NCBI RefSeq assembly: GCF_000350225.1
Contig: NW_005178701.1
Location: forward strand, 274,746 to 338,745
DNA length: 64,000 bases
Origin: Chondrus crispus
Taxonomy: Eukaryota; Rhodophyta; Florideophyceae; Gigartinales; Gigartinaceae
Direction: 5' to 3'
Within the stretch, counting starts at the first letter, position 1. Every line of letters starts with the position of its first letter. Below are positions 1-10,338 of this stretch, in pieces. Under the pieces are notes generated by a model. That model was not told the DNA's origin. It ran no database searches and saw only the letters and a program-made list of their open reading frames with translations. Both the position numbers and the translations under genes were made by a program.

Positions 1-791
1 GTTTCAACTAATGTGTTTGCAGCTTTTTGAATGCTCACTTGTTGTTCTGGACTGAGATCGGTAAGAGAAGCAACAACGTCATCACCCGAAGGGTTCTTAA
101 AGATCAAGCCATTCTGTCCGGGCACATAATCAAAGAGAGTTAAGAGATCAAAGACGCCGTCAAACTTTTTTGACCGTTGGTGGAATATGGGGTATTGGAT
201 AACGCATGGCGTGGACACAAAACACTGGGATATTGATGAGACAGATTTTTCAAAGTCTGCGCCGTCTCTGTCCATTTTGTTTACAAATACGACTCTTGGC
301 AAGGCGTTTGAATCTGCCTGACGCCAAACAGTCTCAGTTTGCGGCTGTACACCAGATACGGCATCCAAGAGAACGATTACGCTATCCATGACCTTGAGAG
401 CCCTTTCAACCTCAAAGGTAAAGTCGAGATGTCCCGGGGAGTCGACCAGAAAGATTTGGTGATCCTTCCAGTTGAACGAGACAGCAGCTGCATTAATAGT
501 GATTCCGCGTTCTCGTTCATCGGGAAGGTAGTCCAATGTGGTATCACCGACGTCAACGTTGCCCATGCGACGTAAGGCACCGGCGGTGTACAGCATGGCT
601 TCCGACGTGGTTGTTTTCCCAGAATTGATGTGGGCTATGGCTCCTAAAACGCGCTTTTTCTGGTGAAGAGAAGCGGAGAAGCATCGATTGGGCTGGAGGA
701 AGATTTGATGTAAAGCGGGAAAGGTCCTGAGTGAGTGAGGGGTCAAGGGCGTTCTCACAATAGATTGCAGTGCTGATGCAAGAGATCCCAT
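1..791 (-). CDS. GFM2: Mitochondrial elongation factor G2-like GTPase, 5' part (3' end outside window)
   Basis: The minus strand is open from an ATG at 791-789 to the window edge (263 codons). The first ~45 residues are rich in Arg, Ser and Leu with almost no acidic residues, as expected of a mitochondrial presequence. GTPase motifs follow: P-loop AHINSGKTT (~53-61), RERGITI (~93-99), DSPGH (~117-121) and NKMD (~171-174), with the EF-G block GDTTLDYLPDERERG between. The GNVDVGDTTLD wording and the NAAAVSFNW segment resemble EF-G2/GFM2, the factor that with ribosome recycling factor splits mitochondrial ribosomes, more than EF-G1. This subfamily call is from memory of the family and is less certain than the EF-G call. 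No intron is visible. A copia element lies about 200 bp upstream of the start codon. Confidence 0.85.
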   Translation of the reverse strand, partial: MGSLASALQSIVRTPLTPHSLRTFPALHQIFLQPNRCFSASLHQKKRVLGAIAHINSGKTTTSEAMLYTAGALRRMGNVDVGDTTLDYLPDERERGITINAAAVSFNWKDHQIFLVDSPGHLDFTFEVERALKVMDSVIVLLDAVSGVQPQTETVWRQADSNALPRVVFVNKMDRDGADFEKSVSSISQCFVSTPCVIQYPIFHQRSKKFDGVFDLLTLFDYVPGQNGLIFKNPSGDDVVASLTDLSPEQQVSIQKAANTLVE

Positions 792-994
792 GGTCGCAGC
801 GGTGATAATTTAGAAAAGCGTAGTAAATGATGATGGAAAGAAATTCTGTGTAGGGCCGAGCTGCAGGAGCTCAGTCGGTTGAGCTGTCGCTCATAAGCCC
901 GTGTTTGCAGTTCCAAAAAGATCACAGCGGGAGGCTCATGGCCGAGGGGATCCGGGGGTTGCCTGCGGAGGACGTGAAGATAGCGGCAGATGGT
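792..994. other. Short upstream region of the EF-G gene
   Basis: This stretch lies between the EF-G start codon and the copia insertion, and would hold the gene's promoter. No clear TATA box is visible. A segment at about 861-925 resembles a tRNA D-arm with a CAT-containing loop, but it does not fold into a full cloverleaf. Confidence 0.4.
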
Positions 995-999
995 GTCAC

Positions 1000-1316
1000 T
1001 CTTGGAGGGGACAGTCTGCCGACGGCGGGTAGCCCCGAAAAACATCTAAATTTAATGTGGCTGTACTGTGGTCGCCGCTGGCGCGGCGGCGAATAAATAG
1101 AGGGCTCAAGTCCGGGGTCCATCTGATTCCCCGGGGGTATCCGCTACCCATTCTCCTCTCGCCGGCCAATCCTCTCGAGGACCATCCCGTGACGATCTTT
1201 CCCCGTCGGCGAAATACCCAACGTTCGCCTCCCTCTTCCCCTGTTATCCTCCGCCGCTACGCGCGACCGCATTCCAGCAGTGCTACTAACATCCTTGTGC
1301 ACTCCCGCCTACCATA
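1000..1316 (+). repeat. Copia 5' LTR
   Basis: Direct repeat of 7976-8293. It starts TCTTGG here and TGTTGG in the 3' copy, and ends ACCATA in both, so the termini are TG...TA rather than the usual TG...CA. The boundary is fixed by the GTCAC duplication outside. An A/T-rich GAATAAATAG stretch at about 1093-1102 may be a core promoter element. Confidence 0.88.
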
Positions 1317-1319
1317 GTT

Positions 1320-2714
1320 ATGGGCCCAGGAGGAAAGTCAAGAAAATTATCCGGTTTCTTCGATCCACCTGTCTTCTCACCGGATGGGGACCTAGAGTCA
1401 TGGCGCAAGAGAGTTGGTCAATGGGCGGACTCTCTCAAAGTTGCGCATGACGAAGGCACTGATAGGACCTTCCAAACTATCTTCAAGCTCTTGGGGCGAA
1501 CACTCTACGATCGCGGTCTTCCCGATGCGCAAAAAGCCATCGTTGATGAAGCTCAATCGAAAGGGCAAGTGGACTACTTGCAGATGGAAGATCCAGTTGA
1601 AGCAGCTTTACAAATTGTCAAACTTGTGGCTGTAGATCCTCCCATCTCAATGGTCACCCGGCTTATATCCTCATACCAAAAGGTGACTTCCTGTAGGAGA
1701 GATCGAAGTGAAAAGCTCTCTACCTTCGTATCAAGATTTCGGGGCCTCGCTGCGAAGCATCTTTTACACTCCCATGCATCCTCCTCGTCCCAAATAGGGG
1801 AAGTTTTAGCCATAACTTTGCTCAATAATGCCAATCTGGAGGACAGAACACTGACAAACGCAAAGCTCCAGCTAATTTCGCACGCCGAAGCACGTTCCAA
1901 GGAGAAGAAAAAAGATGCTGCTTCTATCGAGTCAGTTCCTAAGGAAGGTCTGTTGGAACATCAAAAGCTGAACGACCAGCTTCATAGTCTTGATGCTCCA
2001 ATTCGTGAATCCAACATGTCGTCTGCAGACTTTAAGAAAGCACTCATGGACTACCGCTCGAAGAACGTCAGCATTTGCCGCCAACTGAACAAGGTCGTGA
2101 AGCAGATGAAGGTCAACACCCAAGCCGCTTCGGTCAGAACAAGTGTTGCCGATCGTTTCTTGTCTCAGAACAAGTCTTGCCGTCTACATTTAGACGATGC
2201 GGTTATCGTCCTCCGCAATTTGACCCAAACGTCGACTATGGACTCCCCCCAGTTTTCAATGAAGGATGTTCAGGCCATGGTTGACAGAAAAGTCAGATCC
2301 TTCCTTACCTCGCAGTCCAATACCTCTACGGCACCAGTGTTGTCTCGTTTGGGTGGCATCAACCCGTCAAGGACATCAGGAGGCCCCCCTATCAACACGG
2401 ATCCAAGAAAGGAAACGGGAGCTCTCTTCACAACAGACAGAAGCGGTCTTGGAATGGAGCTCAAGGCAACAGCGCTACTTGTTACGACTGCGGTGAGACT
2501 GGTCACTATCGTGGCGACGATATTTGTAGAGAGCCAAGTGCTTTCACTCGAAAGAAGAAGCTTCGCCAGTCGGAGAATACCGCCGACCGCCCTCCTACTG
2601 GATCAAACGGACCAGGTTTTTTTCGGAAAGGCTCCGGGATGGGTCAAGGCAGATCAGCCTAATTTCGCAACCCGGAGCCCCCTCAGATGTACAACCTGCC
2701 TTCATGGACCCTAA
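1320..2714 (+). pseudogene. Copia gag (nucleocapsid), with probable frameshift near 2385
   Basis: The frame opens with ATG at 1320, three bases after the LTR. Its first ~350 codons have the helical, lysine-rich look of a copia Gag. From about 2390 the same frame turns hydrophobic and unlike Gag. The frame starting near 2399 instead reads basic residues and then a zinc-knuckle-like CYDCGETGH (2480-2506), ending at a stop near 2660. A run of six C at about 2384-2389 is the likely site of a one-base loss, or less likely of a ribosomal shift. The last histidine-cysteine spacing of the knuckle (X6) is longer than the usual X4. Confidence 0.75.
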
Positions 2715-5178
2715 TCCCATTATTGATCCGGGATGTCCACGAAGCATAGGTGGCATCATTTCAGTTGCAGCACTCTGCACGGCACTGGATATGCCATTGC
2801 ATCTCCGACCGCTCGACTGTGAGCCTTTTCTTCATGGTTACGGCGAGAACTGTAGCGACGCTCAACTCACCATAGGAGTCTGGGATCTACCCCTCATCGA
2901 TTTGTCCGGCATCCATGTCCGAGTTCCATTCTATGTGACAAAAGGAAATGGAATGCTGCTCGTAGGAAATGAAATCCTCCATCAGTCATATCAACTCGGA
3001 CCCAAGAACCTCCTAGTTATTCCCGCAAATGTCCGAAGCCTGTCAGCGAAGGAACTGTGCTTTCAAACATACATTGAGCCCACTTCTTCGTCCGATCGGG
3101 ATGCTGTCAGGACGTATCTCTTGGTTGTCCCTTCGAAAACTTCATCCTTTCGAACTTTCTTCACGTCTGTGTCTTCCTTCGCATCATCAACTGAGAGCAG
3201 AACAGACTACATGAAGAAACGATTTACCTATGGCAAAATCGCGGGCAGATTTGCCTCCAAGCTTCATGGGTACTCGCATTTATCTTTCGAAGATATGAAG
3301 ACGCTTTGCCAGCGTGGTGACGTATTGACGCCAGTGCTTGAACAAGCGCTTCCGAAAGCAGCTAGCCGCTGTTCAAGTTGTAAGCAAACTGGAAGACCGG
3401 CAAACTCCAGAAAAATATCATTTTCAAGGATATTGGGATCGTTCAACAAACACGTCCAGCTCGACTTCTTCTTCGCGAAAGAGTTTGACAATATCCCAAT
3501 CCTTCACATCGTCGATGTTCATACTGGCCTCTCCGCCGCTCACCTCATGCCGTCCAGGGACATGACCCTTTCTGCACGCGCTTTGGAAGTTAATTGGATC
3601 AATCTCCATGGCTCCCCCGCAGTCGTGTCGGCAGACCCTGAGTTCTTTAACTCGAGGTTCGCGGAAGCCTTAAGGTACTGCAACATTCAATTCCAACCAA
3701 GACCGGCCCGCCGTCACAATAAGCTGGGGGTCGTTGAACGGAAGAACTCTGTCGTTCGCACACTTATCCAGCGGCTCCTCAAGGACGCTGACTACTTCGA
3801 TCCAAGTCGAGATAGGAAGCCGGAGCAAGAGGATATACTCTCACGAGCAGTTTATCTCAGCAACATCCTGTACGGAAGTCGGTCGATGAGCAGCTTTGAG
3901 CTCGCCCGCGGTTACACCCCCGCCCTTGTTAGTCTTCCTCAAGCCAAGGTTCCTTCCAAACTCCTTCTCGCCTACAATGAGCAGATGGCCAGGAGAGCTC
4001 TCAGCCTGTTCCAAAAGTCACGCGTGCCTGTTACACTAACGGCTGAAGATCTGACGAAGAATGACGCAGTCTATTTCTTCAAACGCAGCGCGAAATTTGG
4101 TCTCTGGGAAAGCGCGTACATTCGAGACTGCCATCCTCACTTCGCAGTTCTTTCCAGAAAGCAAGATCATGCCGGAAAGCCCATCCGGGCCGCCTATGAA
4201 GATATACGGAAGGCCCCGAGCTCCCCTCTTCTTCAAGAGCTCGACCGCATTGACTTCATCTTCCCCAGGTCATATTCGGTGGTTGACGAGGATTATGAGG
4301 ATAGTGAAATACCTATCACTGCTGATCTACCGGAAATATATCCAGAACTTGCGAATAATGCCTCAAATAGCACCCCTTCATTGACAACACGGAAGTCCTG
4401 CCAATCGCAGTTGCTTCCGGACATTCCCGCTCCAGGAGCAGGCAATGACCATCTGGATATTGACAAGGAATGGTCTAACTGGGTTGCACACTCGCCTTCC
4501 CCCACGGGGTCTTCAGTTAAAAAGCCCCATCGCAGTAACAAACCGCTTCAGGACGTCAGTCTGTACGCAGTAGAGCGCTGCAATGCATTGTTTGGTACAA
4601 AATATCTAACATCCAAGGAAAACTCTCAAGTCAACATTACCCGCACACATGAACCACCAGAACCGGAAAAAGACATTGGTGATACTGCGCTAGTGTCTCC
4701 ACCTCAACTTCCTCATTCCTTGCAATCGTCGGAGCAAGTGGTGCTCCATGACATGAAGCGAGTTATCGAAGACGGTCCAGTCTCTGAGTTCAAGCTCCAG
4801 TTCGCGCCTCGGTGGATCATAGACAAAGCTATTGCTGACGAAAAGAGTAACTACCAGGACGCAGGAGCGTACAAGGAGTTACATTTTAGAGAAATTCCAA
4901 AAGGTGCAAACGTGATCACCTCGCATCACTTCTTCCAGATCAAGAACCATGCAGAGGAAGGACGGCTCCGTCTGAAATGCCGCTTGGTTCCTCATGGAAA
5001 CCGGGACAGAGAGAAAGACTCTGTGCGAAAAGACTCCGCAACAGCCCAATTTCCGATCATCCGCCTGCTTCTCTCCTTGGCAACCATTCTGTCCCTATCG
5101 GTCGCCTCCATCGACATAAAGGGTGCTTACCTTCAGGCAGGAAATCTCCCTCGCGATATATACGTTCGTCCACCTTGA
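2704..5178 (+). CDS. Copia protease-integrase and N-terminal RT
   Basis: The protease active site reads IIDPGCPRS just after the first ATG; the frame is open upstream to about 2650, so the ATG need not be used. Integrase follows. A zinc-binding region (SHLSFEDM ... CSSC) spans about residues 195-225. The catalytic core has D in VQLDFFF, D in VVSADPEFF and E in GVVERKNSVVR. The C-terminal part enters RT (LKCRLVPHGNRD; ASIDIKGAYLQAG) and stops at 5176-5178 in the middle of the RT domain. RT resumes in another frame from about 5180, so a one-base indel near 5175 splits pol. Integrase lying before RT identifies copia. Confidence 0.85.
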   Translation: MDPNPIIDPGCPRSIGGIISVAALCTALDMPLHLRPLDCEPFLHGYGENCSDAQLTIGVWDLPLIDLSGIHVRVPFYVTKGNGMLLVGNEILHQSYQLGPKNLLVIPANVRSLSAKELCFQTYIEPTSSSDRDAVRTYLLVVPSKTSSFRTFFTSVSSFASSTESRTDYMKKRFTYGKIAGRFASKLHGYSHLSFEDMKTLCQRGDVLTPVLEQALPKAASRCSSCKQTGRPANSRKISFSRILGSFNKHVQLDFFFAKEFDNIPILHIVDVHTGLSAAHLMPSRDMTLSARALEVNWINLHGSPAVVSADPEFFNSRFAEALRYCNIQFQPRPARRHNKLGVVERKNSVVRTLIQRLLKDADYFDPSRDRKPEQEDILSRAVYLSNILYGSRSMSSFELARGYTPALVSLPQAKVPSKLLLAYNEQMARRALSLFQKSRVPVTLTAEDLTKNDAVYFFKRSAKFGLWESAYIRDCHPHFAVLSRKQDHAGKPIRAAYEDIRKAPSSPLLQELDRIDFIFPRSYSVVDEDYEDSEIPITADLPEIYPELANNASNSTPSLTTRKSCQSQLLPDIPAPGAGNDHLDIDKEWSNWVAHSPSPTGSSVKKPHRSNKPLQDVSLYAVERCNALFGTKYLTSKENSQVNITRTHEPPEPEKDIGDTALVSPPQLPHSLQSSEQVVLHDMKRVIEDGPVSEFKLQFAPRWIIDKAIADEKSNYQDAGAYKELHFREIPKGANVITSHHFFQIKNHAEEGRLRLKCRLVPHGNRDREKDSVRKDSATAQFPIIRLLLSLATILSLSVASIDIKGAYLQAGNLPRDIYVRPP

Positions 5179-6400
5179 GGCTGAGCCATCTCCACAAATG
5201 CTATGGAAACTTCTCAAGCCCGCTTACGGCATAGTGGAGTCTGGACGATTATGGCAACTAGTTGCCGAGGACTGGCTCTCCAGTAATGGGTTCCTCCCAA
5301 TACCTGGTCTCCTGCAGCTATTTGTCCGTTACTCCAACAGAGGAACTATCGAGGTATTGGTGGCCAAAGTCGTCGATGACTTCCTTATCGCCGGCTGTGC
5401 ACGCCATATTCAGCAGTTTCATGATTCGATCTCTCAACGATTTGTCGTCGGGAGTTTCGTGATGAACAAAGACTTAGTCTTCAACAGGCTTCACATTCAC
5501 AAATGTGGAGATGGGTCGCTCGTCCTTGGCATGCAGGAATATGTTGACAGTATCAATCCTCTGCCATTGACAAGGGAACGCAGGCGCCAGAGCTCATACA
5601 GAGCCGCTATCGAAGAGCTTACCGCTTATCAAGGTTTAGCTGGTAGCTTAAACTTCCTAGGTCATGGAATCCTTCCGCAAGCTGCCTTCGCAGCAAGCTA
5701 TCTTCAACAGGCCGTCGGACGTCTCAAAGTTTCGAACCTGATCGTCGCCAACCAGCTACTTTCCGAACTGAAAACACTTGCGCCAACTCTGACCTTCAAA
5801 AGCCCCAAATCTCTCGAACAACCTTGCTATTTGGCCTTCTCTGACGCCAGTCAAGGTACATCGTCATATGGGCAGACAGGATACATCTCAGGGATTTTCC
5901 TGCCCGCAGGGGGTGCGAATGTATTTCATACTCTAGACTGGCTCAGCTGCAAGCAAAAGCGTGTCGCGTTTTCATCAATGGGCGCAGAGATCCTGGCTGC
6001 AGCATCTTCGGCAGATCGAGGATCACTCATGGCTCAGAGCATAAGCATCCTCAATGGTGCTACAAAATGCCTGCCATTTGTCTTAACAGTGGATTCGCGA
6101 GGGCTCTACTCAACCATCACCACATTACACGAAGGTGCCGATTATCGCCTTCGTCCAACGGTGGCGAGGTTGAGAGACTCATTTGAAAATGAAGAAATCG
6201 CCGTCATGCAGTGGATTGGTGGACAGCAGAATCCAGCAGACGCATTAACTAAGCGAAACGTCGTCATGTTTCGCCTCTTGAACACGTTGATGAAGGGTGG
6301 AGTTGTACACGAAGAGCTGTACGCAATGCCCGACGTATGTCGAAGGACAATCCATCTACGTGAGAATTGGATATTTATTCTTCGTCTTCACACTCAATAG
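5123..6400 (+). CDS. Copia RT (C-terminal part) and RNase H
   Basis: This frame continues RT after the break near 5175 (LWKLLKPAYGI). The polymerase box reads KVVDDFLIAG, so the family's usual Y-x-D-D tyrosine is V. The RNase H domain follows with CYLAFSDAS, SSMGAEILAA and VDSRGLYS, ending with the typical DALTKRNV near 6240. The upstream ATG at 5123 is not a natural start, because RT is cut there by an indel. The stop at 6398-6400 overlaps the end of the convergent antisense gene by 26 bp. Confidence 0.85.
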   Translation: MLTFRQEISLAIYTFVHLEAEPSPQMLWKLLKPAYGIVESGRLWQLVAEDWLSSNGFLPIPGLLQLFVRYSNRGTIEVLVAKVVDDFLIAGCARHIQQFHDSISQRFVVGSFVMNKDLVFNRLHIHKCGDGSLVLGMQEYVDSINPLPLTRERRRQSSYRAAIEELTAYQGLAGSLNFLGHGILPQAAFAASYLQQAVGRLKVSNLIVANQLLSELKTLAPTLTFKSPKSLEQPCYLAFSDASQGTSSYGQTGYISGIFLPAGGANVFHTLDWLSCKQKRVAFSSMGAEILAAASSADRGSLMAQSISILNGATKCLPFVLTVDSRGLYSTITTLHEGADYRLRPTVARLRDSFENEEIAVMQWIGGQQNPADALTKRNVVMFRLLNTLMKGGVVHEELYAMPDVCRRTIHLRENWIFILRLHTQ

Positions 6401-7607
6401 CCCTCTTCTTCCTTCTACATACCTTTCGTACAACACGTTCCACTTCCCTTTTCTTCTCTTCGCGACGCTTCGGTCTGGACTTGCGGCGGTTGTTTTTCCC
6501 TTTGCCGGATTTCTGGACTTCCAATCTCCTTACCTCGGCAACTTCGTCGAAATGGTTCCGGTCTCCAACACAGGCAGCCAGAACTCCAGGTTGAAGCCTC
6601 AAGACGAGCTTCTCTACGCAGTCTAGGACAATAGACCGGTTGGCGTCTACTGCCACAACATGATCAATCCCCGCATCTTCACTATCCGAACCTTTCAGCC
6701 GAACAAGGAAGATTCCTTCTCTGCTCTCTTCCAACCATTTATCAGTGCTTTTCAGCATCGAATGTTGAACCTTACAAAGTCTGAATCTCCCCAGGTTCCT
6801 TTCAAGCCACTTCTGTGCTTCTCCGAGACTACGCACCACAATCTTGCCTCTCAGCAACACTGCTTCAGCTGAATCGTCGTGGCCTGCGGCGTGAAGGGCA
6901 TTGGCGATCGAAGCCCTGACGCATTCTCCGCTCCTCGAATGGCAGAAGACTGGAACCCCAGACATTCGATACTGTATGGTTGCTGTAGAAAAAGTCCGCA
7001 TCCCGGGACCACCAAGGCAAACAAACGCATCTGGATTCTCTCTACAGAAAGTGTCAAGCCATAACATGTACTCGAGCCTTTTCTCCTTGCTAAACACCAA
7101 CGACAAAGACGGAGAATGCGATCCAGATGGGGCTTCCTCGATTTCGCTGCCTATCGGGCTGCCCAGTTCTCCTCCCAAGAAAACGTCTTGAGCCTCCAAC
7201 GTCCAAAAATCCATATGCCAGAACGTCCTCCTCCCCCCTGAAGTTCTATGCGAGGCATAGAACTTATTGCGTTGGAATCCTTCCCGGTTTCCCGAACTCC
7301 AGACAAGCCTCTTAACATCCCACCTCCGGTCTCCGTGCTCCGTCTTCCCACTAGCAAGCAGTCCCTAACGTCCCAGCAAACCGACAGCGAACTCATGGTC
7401 TACGTGAGAACGCAGCCACTGGACAAGATCTGAAATCCTGCTCGGACTCACCGACAGAGCCAACTCGAACATCTGCACGCTCATGTGCGACTCCTCCAAT
7501 CCGTAGCGCACGCGAACCTCCGTGGACTTCCACTTTGTGCCCATGAACGTGATAGCATCGGCTTCGACCCTCCTCCGCGAACCCGGCATGCGAACGACGA
7601 GCTTCAT
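6375..7607 (-). pseudogene. Antisense gene in copia element; putative papain-type cysteine protease
   Basis: On minus, one frame runs from ATG 7607 to a stop at 6375 with a single internal TAG (7367-7365); 411 codons in all. An intact 279-codon sub-frame starts at ATG 7214. In that sub-frame Cys98 (SGECVRASIANAL), His185 (DHVVAVD) and Asp198 (VLDC) occur in the order and setting of papain-fold peptidases. The tail from ~235 is very basic (RRKSRPKRREEKKR), like a nuclear localisation signal. It lies between pol and the 3' LTR, opposite to pol and inside the TSD-bounded element, so it travels with the element. Function is inferred from motifs only. The TAG may be a recent nonsense mutation or may reflect use of the 7214 start. 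Confidence 0.6.
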
Positions 7608-7975
7608 CGCTGACCCGAATGTGCCGCCCGATCCCGGGCCTTCCGGCGCTCTGTAGGTTCAAGGGCGACACGAGGGTCTGCAATGATGCTCGCGCACGCT
7701 GAAGGGTTGTCAAGCGAGGGATCGAAATAGATGAGGGATATAAGAGAGAGGTTGTGGAAAATGGGCAATGAGGTGGATAATTTGGATAGAACGGGATGTG
7801 GAGGCATAGAAGGAGATTTCAGCACCGATGGTATATACGAAATCCCGCGCTGAGCTCGCAGTTAGATGCAAAAGTCGCCCACATCGACATTACGTACGCC
7901 CGCCGCCGTCGGCGCGCCGGAAGTCAGCGTGGCGGCAGCGAAAATCACAGTTGTTTCTCGGGCCAACAGGGGGTG

Positions 7976-8293
7976 TGTTGGAGGGGACAGTCTGCCGACG
8001 GCGGGTAGCCCCCGAAAAACATCTAAATTTAATGTGGCTGTACTGTGGTCGCCGCTGGTGCGGCGGCGAATAAATAGAGGGCTCAAGTCCGGGGTCCATC
8101 TGATTCCCCGGGGGTATCCGCTACCTATTCTCCTCTCGCCGGCCAATCCTCTCGAGGACCATCTCGTGACGATCTTTCCCCGTCGGCAAAATACCCAACG
8201 TTCGCCTCCCTCTTCCCCTGTTATCCTCCGCCGCTACGCGCGACCGCATTCCAGCAGTGCTACTAACATCCTTGTGCACTCCCGCCTACCATA
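7976..8293 (+). repeat. Copia 3' LTR
   Basis: Direct repeat of 1000-1316. It begins TGTTGGAGGG and ends ACCATA, followed by GTCAC (8294-8298). Confidence 0.9.
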
Positions 8294-8304
8294 GTCACAT
8301 CTAG

Positions 8305-8585
8305 TGTAGTTGGGCCACGTGGTAATAGGCCACGTGTGCGGGCTAAAGCGCCGGCGGCGACCGGCGCTGCCGACGGATAATTTAGGTCTACAATTTTATT
8401 GAAATAGCGCCGACCAGAATTGGTCGACACACCGGGGAAGCCGGAGCAGGCTACCACCCCGGGGGACATTGTGCCCTTCCTTCTTCGCCGCGCCACATCC
8501 CTCTCTCGCGACTAACGTTCCCCCTCGTTCGCCCTACCGCTGCGCAACGCGCGGATACTACGAGCCGCCAACACCCGCCACCATA
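8305..8585 (+). repeat. Solo LTR of a second copia-like family
   Basis: TCTAG occurs at 8300-8304 and 8586-8590, directly flanking a 281-bp segment that starts TGTAGTTGGG and ends CCACCATA. The ATA end matches the neighbouring full-length copia LTR, so both show TG...TA termini. There is no internal region, consistent with LTR-LTR recombination. Its left duplication starts two bases after the GTCAC duplication of the larger element. Confidence 0.75.
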
Positions 8586-8590
8586 TCTAG

Positions 8591-10338
8591 TGTGTCGACG
8601 ACAGGCGATTTGCCTCCTGCCTTGCCTCTGGAGGCCAGCTTTTTTTGCAAAAATATATACATTAAGGTTGTCCGGAAAGTCACGAAAATGCGTGTTTTGG
8701 CAGAGTGTTTGCTCATATTTTCTAAATAAGAAAATTTCACAACGCGTTTGGCAAAACGCACATCATACGGTACCGAAAACTGGAGGCATGTGAGTTTTCC
8801 ACGAGTTTCACGATCCGCCTGATCACAGCAGTGCCGGATCGACCCATCTTGAAGGAAAACGAAGTGGGTTTTCCGTTCTTTTCAGCAGCGCAGAGTCCAT
8901 CAACGGATCAAAGCGCAACAGGATCTGCCACAGATGCCGCCGAAGCAACCGCGAAAGATAGACAATTTGAAGCTTGTAAAAAGCGGTCATCAACAAATGG
9001 CACCCCTCAGCATGTCAAGAGGACGAAACACATCGCTCTTTCAACTGAGAACCATTCTATCCCTGTGGCGAGCTACAATATTCGCTTCAGCGAGCATTCG
9101 CGCAGGTGCACGTGATTTGTCGGGCGGCACAACGATGTACCAGACTTGCGTTTGTCGCGGGCAGGCACCCTGCTGGAGGTCAGTCCGCAAAACCCGTGGC
9201 GGAATTTTCAATAAACTCGAGACGGGTTTACTTTACGTCCTGCGATTTCGTGGCAAATGAAAAAAAATTGCGCGTTATTTTACAGACAACCTTATTAAAC
9301 CGAAACTTTATAAAATCAGTTTGGACGCCATTTCTTTAACGTACATGCCCTCGGCAATAACACCTTGCAAATCATTGAGATAGCAGTTGTCAATAAGCAG
9401 AAAGACTAAAATTCTAATGAAGTTTCAATACCCGGTTTACATTTTAAACAGGCTTTTTTTTGTTTCGAAGATATCAACATATAACGTTTTGAGGTTGGTC
9501 AAATCGGCATTCTAAAAATGGCTGGAAAAGACGTGCAGATCTCACCAAACTCCATCCTTTCGCAACGCAGAAGTCAACTGTGGTGGCGAGAGTATATTCT
9601 TTCTTCTTGTTGAGCAAGCACAAGTCGAGAAGAAGTAAGTTGAAAAGTAGCCTCATACTCTATGAGGACACTTTGTCGTCTAGCTCGACACTAGATCTGA
9701 ATTTGTACCACGAAAAACACGTGTACGATGTGGACACGCACGCGTGTCGGCTAAGCACTGCCCAGTACCCTTGGGTACCGCATTGTGCAGAACCGTTGGT
9801 ACATAATTTACTGTACCGTTGGTACTGTGCTGTGAAATTAATTTCATGACTCTGCGCACATCACTCGGTTTACTGAGAGGTTAAGAGTTATGAAACCGTG
9901 AACACTGTGTACTTTGCTGTATACAGTATACTGTATGGAGTCATAGGATAAAATTAAAAGAATAAAGAGAATAAATCAGAAACACGAAATGGATGGGTGT
10001 TTTCATATCCTCTCCTCACAACTCGGCCACGATTGCGGAGGGCACCACATACCGCACCGCACCGCATGCGGAAACTTCCTCTCGGTGATTTCGTTGATTT
10101 CGGACTGCTGGTACCAGGCAGCACGCATGTCGCATCAACAACAACCACATCCCTCTTCCTCATCCCCGGAGTGCCGCTGTCAGGCCAGCCTGAATGCACC
10201 TCTACGCGATGCACTAACTCTAGCGTTTTCTTCCGCTTCTTACGCATCCGTCACCCCTCCCCTCTTGTGATAGACGCAAACAACAGCGACACCCCCAACC
10301 CCGCCTGCAGGGGGCCGCATTTCCATTTCTTTCCGCCC
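8591..10338. other. Intergenic region upstream of SNF4
   Basis: No recognisable gene. Short open frames around 8830-9260 resemble nothing known and do not share a consistent frame. A direct repeat of GTACCGTTGGTAC occurs at about 9773-9825, and a palindrome-like TGTATACAGTATACTGTA occurs near 9920. The part just before 10339 is C-rich and probably the SNF4 5' leader. Confidence 0.5.

Larger units (their letters stand above)
1000..8293 (+). mobile_element. Complete Ty1/copia LTR retrotransposon
   Basis: Two near-identical ~317-bp LTRs (1000-1316 and 7976-8293) flank a 6.7-kb interior. The 5-bp sequence GTCAC occurs immediately outside both ends (995-999 and 8294-8298), the expected target-site duplication. 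Interior order on plus is gag, protease, integrase, RT, RNase H, which is the copia order. A purine-rich tract (AACAGGGGGTG) sits just before the 3' LTR. The LTRs differ at only about six positions by eye, so insertion is recent, yet the coding region carries several apparent single-base shifts. Between RNase H and the 3' LTR is a long open frame on the opposite strand. Confidence 0.92.

Noticed and set aside
861-925. tRNA-like segment (D-arm AGCTCAGTCGGTTGAGCT and CTCATAA loop)
   Set aside because: The anticodon stem, T-arm and acceptor do not pair, so no functional tRNA is supported; a tRNA-derived remnant is possible.
8831-9260. Overlapping ORFs between the solo LTR and SNF4
   Set aside because: Two frames compete, neither has known motifs, and the longer starts lack good context.
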